A DNA stretch of 64,000 bases from Aedes albopictus (taxonomy: Eukaryota > Arthropoda > Insecta > Diptera > Culicidae). Every line of letters starts with the position of its first letter. The first letter of the stretch is position 1. The stretch covers positions 16,459,346 through 16,523,345 of the forward strand of contig NC_085137.1 in the NCBI RefSeq assembly GCF_035046485.1, read 5' to 3'. Shown in pieces: positions 32,172-43,920 of the stretch. The translations under genes and the position numbers were made by a program. The notes beneath the pieces were generated by a model. That model searched no databases. It worked only from the letters and a program-made list of their open reading frames with translations, and had not been told where the DNA came from.

Positions 32172-33094
32172 ATGTATAGAATGCATACTATACATTTATT
32201 TACTTAAATTGCGTCAAATTCAAAATTAAAATACAAATTGTTGGTTAGATTAGAGCTTGTCGGCCATTTTACAAGTATGAACATTGTACCAAACAACACG
32301 CCAAAGACCCCCAATACGGCCGTAAAATATTGTAACAATGCCGAAATAACGACTCCGGCTAGTCGAAAAATTATGACCCCTAACCGCACGCTTCCGCCGC
32401 GGGATACGCTCTCTGTTGCACTTTATGCTCGGGTCCTAGGCTCGGGTTGTTGCATTTTACTACCTACTATTTGCTTGGAGTAAATACAGCATCCATAACT
32501 ACAATTTTTCTACTATCGCTTTGCAATGCTGCTCTGCCCCCGTTGGGATGACTAAAACAAACAGCTCGTATTCACACCCCTCGGAGCAAGTCGGGCGAGG
32601 GCCGACGGACTGGATTCAGCGAGTCGAGTGCAACAACTCTCCTGCAACAACCTGCCTGCTCCACATAAAATATTAAACTGACCACTTTTATGGCCTACTG
32701 TGTCTGGGTTCTTGGCTGTATGCAGCAGCCCACCAGTTAGTAGTTACGACCGAAAAACGACGCGACGGCGGGGTTTATCAGAGTACTCTTTGTTTTTATT
32801 ATTCGACACTTTCGGTGGTGGTGGTGACTGCCAACCGGCCGAAAGGCTTCAAATTTATTTGTGCAGCACGTGGAAAAATTGGGGAAAAAATCGCAGACTG
32901 TCCCGTAGCGATCATTGCGGAATGATTTCGATTTATAGTTGAGGTTGTTTTTTTTTTTTCTTTTGAAAAGTGAGTGGTTTTATTTCATGGCTGTTTCGTT
33001 TTTCCAGTTTAGCTAAAATGCAATAAACGACACATTTCAAACGAATAAAGCTAACGGCGGTCGTTGGATGACATTTGTTATGAAATTCATTGCG
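32172..33094. other. Probably single-copy DNA, no gene assigned
   Basis: Mixed to GC-moderate DNA, 32270-32950, with short ORFs on both strands lacking domains (for example 32238-32483 plus). No element ends were found. Confidence 0.35.
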
Positions 33095-33095
33095 T

Positions 33096-33133
33096 TTTAT
33101 TTATTTATTTATTTATTTATTTTTATTTATTGT
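33096..33133. repeat. Microsatellite (TTTA)n
   Basis: About nine TTTA units with one interruption. Confidence 0.9.
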
Positions 33134-33299
33134 GAATAACCCAAATAATATTTAGATAACCAATAATTAGTCATGTAGATGTTTTGAGAATCGTCATTAA
33201 ACCAAGTATCTTTTATTTTGTTTTTATAATAATTCCAAGAGCCTCTTTTAGTTTATTTGACTAAAAAATGTTACTTGGATAATTTTCAAAAATAATTAT

Positions 33300-34019
33300 T
33301 AACTGGCTGTCCCCGGCAAACTTTGTTCTGCCTACTGCTTTTTTTTAATTTTGAAGTCCTAGCCAAGCCCAAATCCCCACTCAATATGTTGAAACCTAAC
33401 TGAACAAAACTGAGATGTCCCAAAATGAATAATCCGTTCACAAGTTATGCACGGTCCCCCATATGCCACTGCATTTATGTATAGATTTTTGATTGGGTTT
33501 CGAATATTAAAAAATTTAAAGATTTTTTTAAATTTTTATACGAGAGATCACCTTTCTTAGACACTGATTTTGTTCAGATTTTAAGACTCCATTTTGATAC
33601 CTAAAACGAATTTCAAAGACAGTTTTCGATATATGTTTTTAACCACTGGGCAACTACTTGACAGCTCTGCCTAGTACAAAATCCAACAGTCTTCAAATTG
33701 GTTTTTCTATAGGTTAACGGTTACTAACGAAAATTTGAATTTCGGTCCAGTTTTGCGTACAGATTCAGAATATGGAATTATTATAACACCGTTAAAAGAA
33801 CCAATGGATCAGAAATGGTCGTATCAATGTAACTAAAGATAATACACTATGTGTAATTCATATTCATACTTCAACATCTAAAGCTATATACATTCATGTT
33901 TATCCAGGTATTACCGTATTACCAAAACAGCTATACAAGGAACTAATGAGATAACTACTGGGGACTAACAGACGTTTTCAAAAAAAAAAATATAAAAATT
34001 AAAAAAAAATTAAAAAAAA
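33300..34019. other. AT-rich repeat-like spacer ending in an A-rich run
   Basis: It starts with GGCTGTCCCCGGCAAACTTT, a word I associate with dispersed insect repeats (from memory). It ends in an A/T-rich run at 33978-34019. No inverted ends or ORF could be supported. Confidence 0.3.
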
Positions 34020-34021
34020 TA

Positions 34022-34214
34022 GGGTATTGGTTCCCTTGTTAAGCATGTGGCTCCCATTTTCATCCTACGAAAAACAAAGGATTGAAGCGTTGTTTGTTTT
34101 GTTTCTTATTTTTGTACTTTTTTTAGAAGTGAGCACCCATGAAAACAAAAAGAACGGAATCAACTGCTGCCGTAATCGCTTGGGAGCGTGAGATTACTGA
34201 TGGAACACATACCC
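34022..34214. mobile_element. GGGTAT-ended MITE, copy B
   Basis: The ends GGGTATTGG and CACATACCC are flanked by TA (34020-34021, 34215-34216). The sequence is colinear with copy A at 12461-12700 but lacks ~35 bp in the middle. The TA duplication here supports a Tc1/mariner-type origin for the family. Confidence 0.85.
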
Positions 34215-34440
34215 TAAAAACAAATTTGAAAGGCATCACTTAAGAAATTCCCTAAGTAATTACCAAAAAAAAATTTTAAGAAATTTCCGAAAAAATTCTC
34301 AAAGCAATCGTTAAGGAAATTTTTATGGGAATAACAAAATCAATTCATAAATAAATCACAAAAAAATCTCCAAATACATTTCCTAAGGAATTTCCAAAGA
34401 ATTCTAGAATAAAATCCATAGAATCCGAAGTCTCTGTAGA
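34215..34440. repeat. Short degenerate repeat tract
   Basis: AAGAAATTCCCTAAG-like units, decayed, GAA orientation. Confidence 0.45.
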
Positions 34441-35034
34441 ATTTTTTTGTTTTCCACTGAAGTTTTCCGGTAAATTAGGTGACCCTGATTTTTTTCAATT
34501 TAGTTTTGTTTATATATACAAACAACTGAACCCTACCTATGAAAGAAATGACATCGAAATCTGAGAAACTTCGTACCAATAATAAAAAAAAACCTTAACT
34601 GACAACTTTGAGAACTCTACTTGAATAATGATTTTATGAGGCCTATTTAACTTCCGCCATTCCTTTCATAGTACATGGAAGATATGTGCCGAAACATTGA
34701 GATAAACTTTTGGGCATTTTATTTTAGAAAAAGTGGTGGTACATTCTCTCCAAAACGGACGCAAGGATATTTTATTCAATTCTGAGTTCTTGCTTCGGAA
34801 GGAAAGTGGAGCAGAATTGAACTAGACCCGAGATGAACTAGTCTAGGGCTAAAAATCTTGTTTACAGCTCAAAAATAGTTAAGAAAAACTACTTGCATAA
34901 AATATGTGATACATTTTTTGGATTAACTCATTGATGAGTGTTTAACAAGTATCCAAGGAAAGTATTCTTTCATGCTGTGGGACTTAAGTGTTTATGGCTA
35001 GAAAATTTTTGCTTATGGATAAGCTTCTATCTGA

Positions 35035-36215
35035 AAATAATTATCATGTTATTTGTTTTGCAATATTCTTCACCTATGGCGTATGAAAAAAACCTTATAA
35101 TATTTTTCAAAAAAAAAAAGAACTCGGAAACAGTTTGTTGGATTGAAATGACATCGTGGAGTATGGCGCAGTATCATAACGTCCGAGGCCATAATGTCCC
35201 AGGGCTTTATGGCGCGATTTTCTGGGGCATAACGTCCAAACGTATAGGTGCGCCACTAAGTCCTGGGTAAGAAGGCACATTGGATATTATGACGCATCTA
35301 AGTTTTCGGACGTTATTTCGCAAAAAAAACCCGCCATAATGACCCGGATATTATGGCCTCGGACGTTATGATCCGGCCCCGTGGAGTATGTTTGAGTACA
35401 CTTGAAGGACTTCTATAAAAAAATACACTGAGAGCAATATGCATCGTGGATTTATGTTAGATATCATATAATTTCAATTTTCCAAAAACCTTACCCTTCT
35501 ATTATTTTTATTATTTTTCTGTTGAAAGTTGACTTCCAGCTACAAAATTTGCAAAGTAGCCCAGAATTTTCAAACACTTCCAACTTTTTCCTCAAATTTT
35601 TATTTTTAATGGAACGGGCAAAAGAAAACAATTTCTGGGATTTTTATATCAATAATAGATTCTACGTACGGCCTGAAAATTCACATATCTAAGAAATAAT
35701 TGATCCTTTTTTCATAAAAACAGTAAAACTGTAAAAAATAACCTTGAATTACATTTAGAACGTCCCATACATTTTTCTTAATATTTTTGTATTATTTATT
35801 TCGCTGTAACTTAAGTATGGTTAGATGTAGGGAAAAAATAAACATAGCTTTTTTATGAAACCTGTACGTATATTTTCAACACAGAATACTTCAAAAATTG
35901 TTTACTTTTGCTTGTTTTAAAAATTGATGAAAAATAAAAATTCCAGAAAAAAAGGTAGAACCATATAACCATCCTGTACTAATTAGCAAATTTTGAGGCT
36001 GCAAGAAAGTTTACTATAGAAAATAATAAAGGAAATAGATACTCTCGGTGTATTTTTTTAAAGGTCCTCTAGCATCTTCGGAAACATCATTTCAATCCAA
36101 CAAACCGTTTTCGAGTTATAGTTTTTTGAAAAATATTATAATGTTTTCTTTCATACGCCTTTTTTAAAAGCTGGGTGAGGAAAAATTGTTGTGTGGTAAT
36201 GCAAAAGTAAGTAAT
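35035..36215. mobile_element. Fold-back element with decayed arms
   Basis: Left arm blocks (GGCGTATGAAAAAAACC, TTATAATATTTTTCAAAAAA, CAGTTTGTTGGATTGAAATG, ATAAAAAAATACACTGAGAG) recur in reverse complement at 36041-36165. The left arm is interrupted at 35166-35379 by a smaller MITE. Outer ends are approximate and no target duplication was identified. The short plus-strand ORF at 34938-35270 is not believed. Confidence 0.6.
35166..35379. mobile_element. Mutator-like MITE within the fold-back arm, 214 bp
   Basis: ATCATAACGTCCGAGGCCAT near the left end pairs with ATGGCCTCGGACGTTATGAT near the right end. CGTGGAGTATG flanks both sides (35155-35165, 35380-35390). A duplication of 9-11 bp with G-rich outer ends fits Mutator-like elements. 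Confidence 0.82.
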
Positions 36216-36487
36216 TCACGAGATCCAGCGCATAAACAAAATCTCATTCAAATTGAGAAGTTTCGAGTCAAATATGAAAATCTTTCGTGCTTGTAAAATC
36301 TGCCCGTTTTTTTCTTGAACTTGAAATACAAAAAGATCTCAGACTAACTTAACAGCCACTCAATAGTTAATATGTTATGCCAATGCTTCCCAAACTGTGC
36401 GCCGCAGGCTCTTGATCCAAAGCACATGAACAAACTCTTATTATTGAAGGTAGAATACATTTTTAGTTGTTTTTGTATTGTTACTTA

Positions 36488-36690
36488 AGGTGAAACTGGA
36501 AGCATTTCCTCACTTTTTACTCTATGATTTTTATAAAAATAATGAAGCATTATTTTTGAAAACGGTCTCCGTGGACAGTTAGAGGAATGATCAAGGTATC
36601 ACCTGGAATTTTTTAACTTGTGGAAAATGATTATCAGTTTTCAAAAACCATTTTTGAACAAAATTGTGATGACTTTTTTTCAGCCAAATT
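36488..36690. mobile_element. Single arm of the AGGCGAAACT fold-back family
   Basis: AGGTGAAACTGGAAGCATTT through AAGGTATCACCTGGAATTTT and TTCAAAAACCATTTTTGAAC follows one arm of the 12837-13185 palindrome at roughly 75% identity by eye. The complementary second arm is not present. It may be a half-deleted copy or the ancestral non-palindromic form. Confidence 0.65.
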
Positions 36691-36830
36691 TTTACTTTGC
36701 GCAGCAATATCTCGAAAAGTTTACATGAAAAGCACTTTTTTGAGTCCCGTCCAAAGATAGGAAATTTCAAGAGGAAGATTTTTGTCGAAGACATAATTAG
36801 TGGAAAATGTCATTTTCCACATCAAAACCA

Positions 36831-37231
36831 TTGTTATTTCAATTGAACAACATAAATTTTCATGCGCTTGCATGTGTGAGTAAGCAACGGACCAGCAGCA
36901 GCAGAGCGGCCGAGCCAGCCAAACCAGTTTTGTTGATCGTCGCACAAAGCGGAGACCGAAAAATAACACACGGGGAGGTGGGATCTCCGGTCGGATAATT
37001 GAATGAAATTCTACTGCTAACGTAAAGCAGTGGCATTTTGCTGAAGCATGATCGTAACTTTCTCTTTGTGTCATTTAGCTTACTCTGTAAAAGATATTTT
37101 TGGAAATGTTAAAATACATCAGCAACTAATGATGCGCATGTTCTTGACTAATGGCATACCCGTTGATTGTATGAACACAAACGATGCCGATTGAATTGTA
37201 ACATAGGTTTTGAGCATTGTTGAAAATGAAC
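36831..37231. other. Spacer, no gene seen
   Basis: Mixed DNA with a CAGCAGCAG run near 36893. The ORF at 36721-37074 (minus) lacks any known domain. Confidence 0.3.
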
Positions 37232-37278
37232 AGATTGATAACTGAACGGTGACCTACAAACCGTTCAGTTATCAATCT
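37232..37278. other. Perfect 19-bp stem hairpin
   Basis: AGATTGATAACTGAACGGT (37232-37250) is followed by a 9-nt loop and the exact complement ACCGTTCAGTTATCAATCT (37260-37278). No A/T-tract symmetry explains it. It could be a MITE core or a small-RNA-type hairpin. Confidence 0.85.
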
Positions 37279-37839
37279 AGCGCAATCAAAATATTGAAGA
37301 GAATATCTAAGCAAAAATTTCGTAAACCTTGATTTATTTTTAATCATTATTGATGGTTTGAAAGGTTTCAATCTGATAATTGTTGATTAACTTGTTTTAA
37401 AATTATGAGTGTTATGTAGGTGCGTATTATCGAGATATTTTTACAACAGTGGCGTGGCGTTTCGTTTCTAGAGAATATTTTTAGCTTTTGAATATCTTGG
37501 CCACTTTGGATGAACGTTTCGCTGAAGGTGGTTTTTATGAATATAATAAGCCTGTATATTTTTTTTATTATTGGAATAATAGTTTCAACAGTACTATCGA
37601 TAAAGGGTTTTCACAACTTGCTATCGCAAGTGTACCAACGACGGTGAGTATCATCAATACATGTTACTGAGACTGATAGAAATGATCTTATTTATAAATC
37701 TGTATGAAACACACATTTAGTAACTAATAAAGAATTACGAGTTTTGTAGGGATTGTAAAAGGTATTTATGTTTTTGGAGGATTATTAAATTTTGTGCAGT
37801 TAATATTCGGTTTAAATTTATGAGTGGAATGAATGCTAG
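37279..37839. other. Spacer, no gene seen
   Basis: AT-rich DNA; the 60-codon ORF at 37488-37670 is not recognisable. Confidence 0.3.
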
Positions 37840-40800
37840 TAAGGAAGGAATTCTGCGATGAAACTTTGAACGAGTACTGGTAGAAAACTCTGGAAGAACT
37901 TCGGAAGAATTTTATGTAGAATATCGATGAAAATCTCAGAAAACTAGTCCCGAAGGAATTCCAGAAACAGTCCCCTGATCCAATTCGCGGAGAAATCCCC
38001 GAAGGAATTTCCGAAGGACTTCTAGTTGTAGTCCTCGATGAAAGTCCGTTAGAAACTTTCCCGATTTCTAGAGGGAATTCCAGAAAAGGGCAAAGATTTC
38101 CAGGAAAAATCCTCAATTAATCCCTGAAGAATTGTGGAGCCTCGTAGCCGTGCGGTTAGGGTCACCAAGCTTCTAATCGCACCATGCTGTGGGGTGAGGG
38201 TTCGATTCCCGCTCCGGGCGATGAAACTTTTCGTGAGAATAGTTTCTCCTCCGTATCCACTGGTGCATGCTCCATGTGTCCCTTGTCTAGTGTTAAGTTT
38301 CATTCAGTCTGTGCAGCCTTTGGCTGAAGACGGTGTCCGCGTCTTTTTTTTTTTAGAATTTTCAGGAGGCATCCCGAAGGAATTCCAAGAGGAGTCTCCG
38401 AACGAATTTTGGGAGGAATTCCAGAAGAAATTTCCTAAGGGATTTCATGACTATTCTAGAAGGAAACCACGAAGGAATTCCAGGAAGAACTCTCTAAGGA
38501 AATACAGGAAGATTCTCAAAGAATTCCAGCAGGTTTCTCCAAAAGAATTCCATGAGAAATTCCCGAAGTAATTCGCGAAGAAATTCCAGAAGGAATCTTC
38601 GAATGAATTCTGGTAGGACTCCAAGAAATTAGTAGGAGGAGTCACCACAGGAATTCCAGGATGAATCCCCGAAGGGATTCCAGGAGGAAACTCCAAGTGA
38701 AATCCCCGAAAGAATTCTAGTATGAATCCCCGAAGGATTTTCAAGAAGAATCCTCGAATAAATATCAAAAGATATCCCCAGATGAATTCCACGAGGAATC
38801 CTTGAAAAAATTTCAGGGGAACCTTTCCAGGAAGGGGACAGGATTTGCTGGAGGAATCCCCGAAGAATTTTTAGGAGACTCCTCTAAGAAATTTCAGGAG
38901 GAATCGCCGAAAGAATTCCTGGAGGAATTTCAGAAGTAGCCCCCGAAGAAATGTCAGGACGATTCTCCGAGAGAATTCCAGTAGAAATCCACAAAAGAAT
39001 TTCAAGAAAAATTCCCGAAGGGATTTCAGGATTAACAATCGAAGGAATTTCGAAGAAGAATCTCTGAGCGAACTCCAGGATGAATCTCCGAAGGAATTCA
39101 AGAAGTAGTCGCTGTTGAAATTCCAGGAAGAATCCAAGAAGGATTTTCAGGAGTACTCAGAGAAAATCCTAAAGGAAACCCCGAAGGAGTACTAGTAGCC
39201 ATCCTCGAAGGAACTCCAGGAGTTAATCACCGAAGAAACTCCGGAAACAATTCTCGAAGAAATGCAGGAAGAAAGAATCTCAAAAAATGTAGCGGAAATC
39301 ACCAAAGGAATTCTATAGTAAATTTTCCAAGGAATACGATGAGGAATCCCCAAAAGATTTCTAGAAGGAATCCTAAAAAGACATACAAAATTCCAGATGC
39401 AATCCCCAAAGTTATTCCATGATGAATTCTCAATGGAAGTCCAGGAGGAATCCCTGAACTAATTTCAGGAGAAATCTTCGAAGAAATTCCAGGAGGAATC
39501 CCCGAAGGAATTCCAAAAACAATCCCCAAAGGAATTCCTAATACAATATCTTCGGAGATTTTTCCTGGAATTGCTTCGGGGATTCATCTTGGCCTTCCGA
39601 GATTTTCCTCCGTAATTCTTCCAGAGACTTCTCCAGAAATTATTTTTGGGATTCCCTGCAGAATTCTTAAACATGTATTCGTGAATTATTCAAGAGGTTT
39701 CTTATGGATTTTTTTTCAAGAGATTCAATCCCGAAGATCCTTCAAGTTTTTCTCTTTAGCTTCCTCAAGGATTTCTCCCGGATCATTTTTATTGGAGTCT
39801 AGTAAAACTTAACATTCATATGAGGAGTGAATAGAGCTGATACTGCTGAAGCGGTAAGCTCGCGGGTATTGCAGGGATTCTTCTTGGAAATCCTTTCCCC
39901 CTTTTGTAAGAATCTCTCATCGTAATTCCAGTAGGAATCCCCGAACGAATTCTAGGAGGAATTTGAGAAGGAATTCTCAAACGAATTCCGGGAGGATTTC
40001 CAAAAAAAAAGCCCTAGAGAAATCCTCCAAGGAATTTCCGAAGGAGAAAAATCCCCGAATGGGGATCCAGGGTGAATCTTTGCAGAAAGATTTCAAGGAG
40101 GAATGCCCGAAGAATTTTCAGGAGGCAACTCCTATTGAATTTCAGGAAAAATCTCAGATGCATTTCTGGGAGTAGTCCCGAAAGTATTCAAAGAAAAATC
40201 TCCGAAAGAATTCCAGAAACAATCACCTGAACGAATTCGAGGAGAAATCCTTAAAGAAATTCCCAAAGGTCTTCTAGATGTAGTCCTCGTTGGAAGTTCA
40301 GGAGGAATCCGCAAAGGAATTCCAGGAGGAATCTCTGAAAAATTTTTTGGGGAAATTCCAGAAATATCCTCGAATAATCCCCGAAGAATTTTCAGGAGGC
40401 ATCCTCGAATGAATTCCAAGAGGAATCTCCGAACGAATTCCGGGGGGAATTCCAGACGTAATTCCCTAAGGGATTTCAGGACCATTTCCCAAAAGAATTC
40501 CAGAATGAATTCCAGGAAGAACTCTCGAAGGAACTACAGGAAGAATCTCAGAGAATTCCAGCAGGAATCACCAAAGGAACTCCAAAGAAAATTTTCTAAG
40601 GAATTTGATGAGGAATCCCCAAAAGATTTCTAGAAGGAATCATAAAAAGACATGCAGGAGGAGTAGGGGGGAGTCTCTAAAGAGTTCCAAGAGAAATCCT
40701 CGAAAGAATTACAGATGCAATCCCCAAAGCTATTCCATGATGAATTCGCAATGGAAGTCCAGGACGAATCCCTGACGTAATTCCAAGAGAAATCTTCGAA

Positions 40801-40845
40801 AAAAACTCCAGGAGGAGTCCCTGAAGGAATTGCAAAAACTGTGCC
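37840..40845. repeat. Major degenerate ~12-bp repeat tract with two orientation flips
   Basis: Units are close to GGAATTCCAGGAGGAATCCCCGAA, a 24-bp dimer of a ~12-bp motif, and are clearest at 38380-39530 and 39930-40840. At 39535-39790 the orientation reverses to TTCCTGGAATTGCTTCGGGG and then returns. ORFs of 60-145 codons on both strands translate to PSGIPPGIPS or RNSRRNSRKN strings. They exist because the unit lacks stops, not because of a gene. A SINE interrupts at 38134-38354. Confidence 0.85.
38134..38354 (+). mobile_element. tRNA-derived SINE, third family
   Basis: The A box is TAGCCGTGCGG (38145-38155) and the B box is GGTTCGATTCC (38199-38209), followed by a short body and a terminal T11 run (38344-38354). 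AGAATT flanks both sides (38128-38133, 38355-38360), but the motif is common in the host tract. It is ~221 bp and ends in T rather than A, unlike the other three. Confidence 0.85.
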
Positions 40846-41906
40846 GCTTCGGGTACCGAGGAATCGGCCACAGCGCGCGGATCCCTACGATGCAACGCGA
40901 TGCGGTTAACTTATGCTGCTGCTGGCTGACCGCGTGGGCTGCTGACGTCTTGCATGACGCCGCTGTGTAGAATGGGACGTGGAGCCGCGCGTGTGTGTAG
41001 AGTGGGATTGAAGCACGCAGCCGGACAGAGGTGATCGACAGTGCTGCCAAACTATATGCGACAGCCACACATCTCCCTTCCTCTCAAAAAAAAGTGTTGT
41101 ACTCTGGAATATACTCAATATGACTTCCTATTTTTTTTGTTTGCGTTCGCACTGACACTAGTAATGACTCGAATTTTAAATTAATTGGTCCCTTGATTGG
41201 TCCCCTTTTGCATTTCATTGCGGATGCTGGACGCGCCTGCTAAGTGACATTATTGAGGAGAGTTGATGAAATGTAATTACTGAACTATCCGACCGGCATT
41301 CCACACAATTCTAACAAAGAAACTTTCATTTCTATATGCATCTTTTTTAATACTACGGAACGTTCTCAGACTGTGTGTCAATTTACTGGCAGAGATATAA
41401 GAAAGGTCAATACAAACCAAACTTACCGAAAGAATGAATTTCCCTTGCATATTGTACCAACGGTAAATATTTCAAAGCAAACCGTCCTGCCCTCATTTTT
41501 TTTATTGATCGAAGATTTCGAAGGTGATTTCCGGAACAGATGTTTTGATTCGTCGTGTTGAGTTGAGAAGTCACAGCACAATGCCCGAGTCCAACCATTT
41601 CCTATCTGCGACAGAACTGGAAACCCTCCGTTTTTTACATTTAAGGTGATTATAAACCTCAATCAATAGGGAACTGAAAACTCTTTTCTGTATATTATCG
41701 AACCTCCGATAATTTTAAAGTCTTTAAATTGGGTCCTGAAACTTAAAATTAAATGCACATTTAACTTAAGAACCTGTTATGAGCTAAATACATGTTTGCT
41801 TTCGTTACTCTAATGGCTTTTTATATTACAACACGGATTCGCTGGTTACATCACGACTGAGCCCTGATTAGCAAATCGTGTTCGTTCGTTGGGGCGACTG
41901 GCAATT
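40846..41906. other. GC-richer probably single-copy DNA up to the gap
   Basis: 40850-41040 has CG-rich words (GCGATGCGGTTAAC, GCTGCTGCTGGCTGACCG). A weak CxxxGYRGIGHSA reading at ~40838 resembles a retrotransposon zinc knuckle but lacks the full spacing. 41100-41906 is mixed DNA without a supported gene. Confidence 0.35.
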
Positions 41907-42406
41907 NNNNNNNNNNNNNNNNNNNNNNNNNNNNNNNNNNNNNNNNNNNNNNNNNNNNNNNNNNNNNNNNNNNNNNNNNNNNNNNNNNNNNNNNNNNNNN
42001 NNNNNNNNNNNNNNNNNNNNNNNNNNNNNNNNNNNNNNNNNNNNNNNNNNNNNNNNNNNNNNNNNNNNNNNNNNNNNNNNNNNNNNNNNNNNNNNNNNNN
42101 NNNNNNNNNNNNNNNNNNNNNNNNNNNNNNNNNNNNNNNNNNNNNNNNNNNNNNNNNNNNNNNNNNNNNNNNNNNNNNNNNNNNNNNNNNNNNNNNNNNN
42201 NNNNNNNNNNNNNNNNNNNNNNNNNNNNNNNNNNNNNNNNNNNNNNNNNNNNNNNNNNNNNNNNNNNNNNNNNNNNNNNNNNNNNNNNNNNNNNNNNNNN
42301 NNNNNNNNNNNNNNNNNNNNNNNNNNNNNNNNNNNNNNNNNNNNNNNNNNNNNNNNNNNNNNNNNNNNNNNNNNNNNNNNNNNNNNNNNNNNNNNNNNNN
42401 NNNNNN
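41907..42406. other. Assembly gap (500 N)
   Basis: Exactly 500 N, a conventional gap of unknown true length. Sequence either side shows no shared repeat end. Confidence 0.99.
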
Positions 42407-43229
42407 ACATGTCCCAATGCTTCTAAACGACCTGTGACAAATTGCGGGGCCCATTCTGGAAGCAATCATTGTAATAATTACAAACCCTTCTCGGTGTTTA
42501 CCTCTTTCTATGCGCTTTTGTAATGGCTATAAACAATAAAATTGCTTCATCCAGGACGCTACTTCCATCATCCTTCCCCCAACGACGACATCCACGAGGT
42601 GCGCTAGCTATCATTTTCCTTACCTTCGTCGATCCACACCGCCTCATTCCTACAACGTCCCATCACCTCTAGATGTCACCAGATCCGATGCAGCACAGAT
42701 ATTCTAAATAAAAGACCGAGAAGAGTGCGGCGAGAAAGGTCGGAAATGGATTTTCCATTCCATTCAAAGCATTTCCACCGCATTTCATCTTTGACTGGTT
42801 CACCATCGAGCACAGCACCAACACTGACTGACACTGTTGGTACACCAACCCAACCAACCAACCAAGCAACAGCACACAGTCGGAGAAAAATCATTTACAA
42901 CTTAATTGCACTTGTAAATTATGCATATTTTATTATTCAAGGTGGGTACGAGCGATTCTTTCGCATCTCGATTTCACCTTCGGTTGGTTAGGTAGGTGGT
43001 TGGTTGGTGGTTTAAGGGTGACTCTGCTGGGAGAAGGATAGCAGCCACGGGTTCCCCCAGTCAGTGTAATGACTAGGTCTTGGTCCATTATTTATCTGTT
43101 GCCAGGCGCAACAAATCGCTGGCTTGCATGAAGCAGTTTGCTTGTTGTTGCGAGACAGATGAAGAGAATTTTTATACCAGAGGTTTATAAGTTGAGAGGT
43201 TTTGAACGGGTATCTTCTCACTACCAAAT
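42407..43229. other. Probably single-copy DNA, no gene assigned
   Basis: Contains CCAACC-rich DNA near 42845-42868 and complementary GGTTGG-rich DNA near 42980-43012, a low-complexity inverted pair. Short ORFs lack domains. Confidence 0.35.
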
Positions 43230-43484
43230 CAGGCCAAACATTTCAATAGGTCCTATCTGCATTTGAGAGGTTCTCTTTGTTCACTTTGTCTTTCAATTAT
43301 TGCAATGTAATGGTACACTTTTCAACTATTTTTGCAGTACAAATCGAAAGACGATTGTTTTGACCATCGTTCAATGCAAGGAGACAATCATAACACAAAT
43401 AAACAGCTGAGATATTAACGATAGAGAGGGAAACCAAAGAGAGCCTCTCTTCTGCAGATAGGACCTTTAGACATGTTTGGCCTG
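43230..43484. mobile_element. CAGGCCAAAC-ended MITE, 255 bp
   Basis: The inverted ends extend ~50 bp with mismatches and share AGGTCCTATCTGCA with its complement. AAAT lies outside both ends (43226-43229, 43485-43488), so a 4-bp target duplication is possible. There is no coding capacity. Confidence 0.8.
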
Positions 43485-43499
43485 AAATATCCACACTAC

Positions 43500-43920
43500 G
43501 CATAATGCATGGTTAAGAGCCTAAAGCTTCTTTAATCAGCCGCCATCTTGAATTATGGGGCACCATACTGGATTTTGGGCCGCCATCTTAAATGTGGTGG
43601 TCGCCATTTTTGGACTACGGACATCTTCCCCATACGCAATATATCCATTTGCATGTTTTAAGTGTCTAACACTCCTTAAAAGAAGGGGTGTTTCTTAATA
43701 GTCAGCCGCCATCTTGGATTTTAGGTCGCCATCTTGAATTTTGGGCCAACATCATGGATTTCTAGTCTCCATTGATTATTTCGACACAAAATTGGTAAAC
43801 CATACTAAAAGTTACCAAAAATCGACGCAATTTGTGTGTCGTATGATGGGGATTGGTTTATATTTGACCAGCTCCATCCACTGGGGCTGGTTTGGTCTAG
43901 TTAAATTGTCATAACTCCGA
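43500..43920. repeat. GCCGCCATCTTG-block repeat
   Basis: Repeats of GCCGCCATCTTGAATT / GCCATCTTGGATTTTAGG, as in the element at 18668-19490. This is a diverged or partial family member. Confidence 0.6.

Noticed and set aside
33300..33960. MITE bounded by CTGGCTGTCCCC and GGGGAC-like ends
   Set aside because: The ends do not align as inverted repeats beyond a few bases and no duplication was seen.
36385..36420. Second hAT end (GCTTCCCAAACTGTGCGCCG)
   Set aside because: It resembles a hAT terminus, but no partner end or 8-bp duplication was found nearby.
38134..38215. Functional tRNA gene
   Set aside because: Same reasoning: a SINE head followed by a body and a T run, with no acceptor stem that I could pair.
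38134..38571. 145-codon plus-strand ORF
   Set aside because: It starts in the tRNA-like SINE and runs into repeat units (RRNSRKNS strings); an artefact of a stop-poor repeat.
40838..40890. Retrotransposon zinc knuckle
   Set aside because: CxxxGYRGIGHSA lacks the Cx2Cx4Hx4C spacing and no gag context surrounds it.
41846..42469. Long ORFs of ~180-207 codons across the gap
   Set aside because: They consist almost entirely of N-derived unknown residues.
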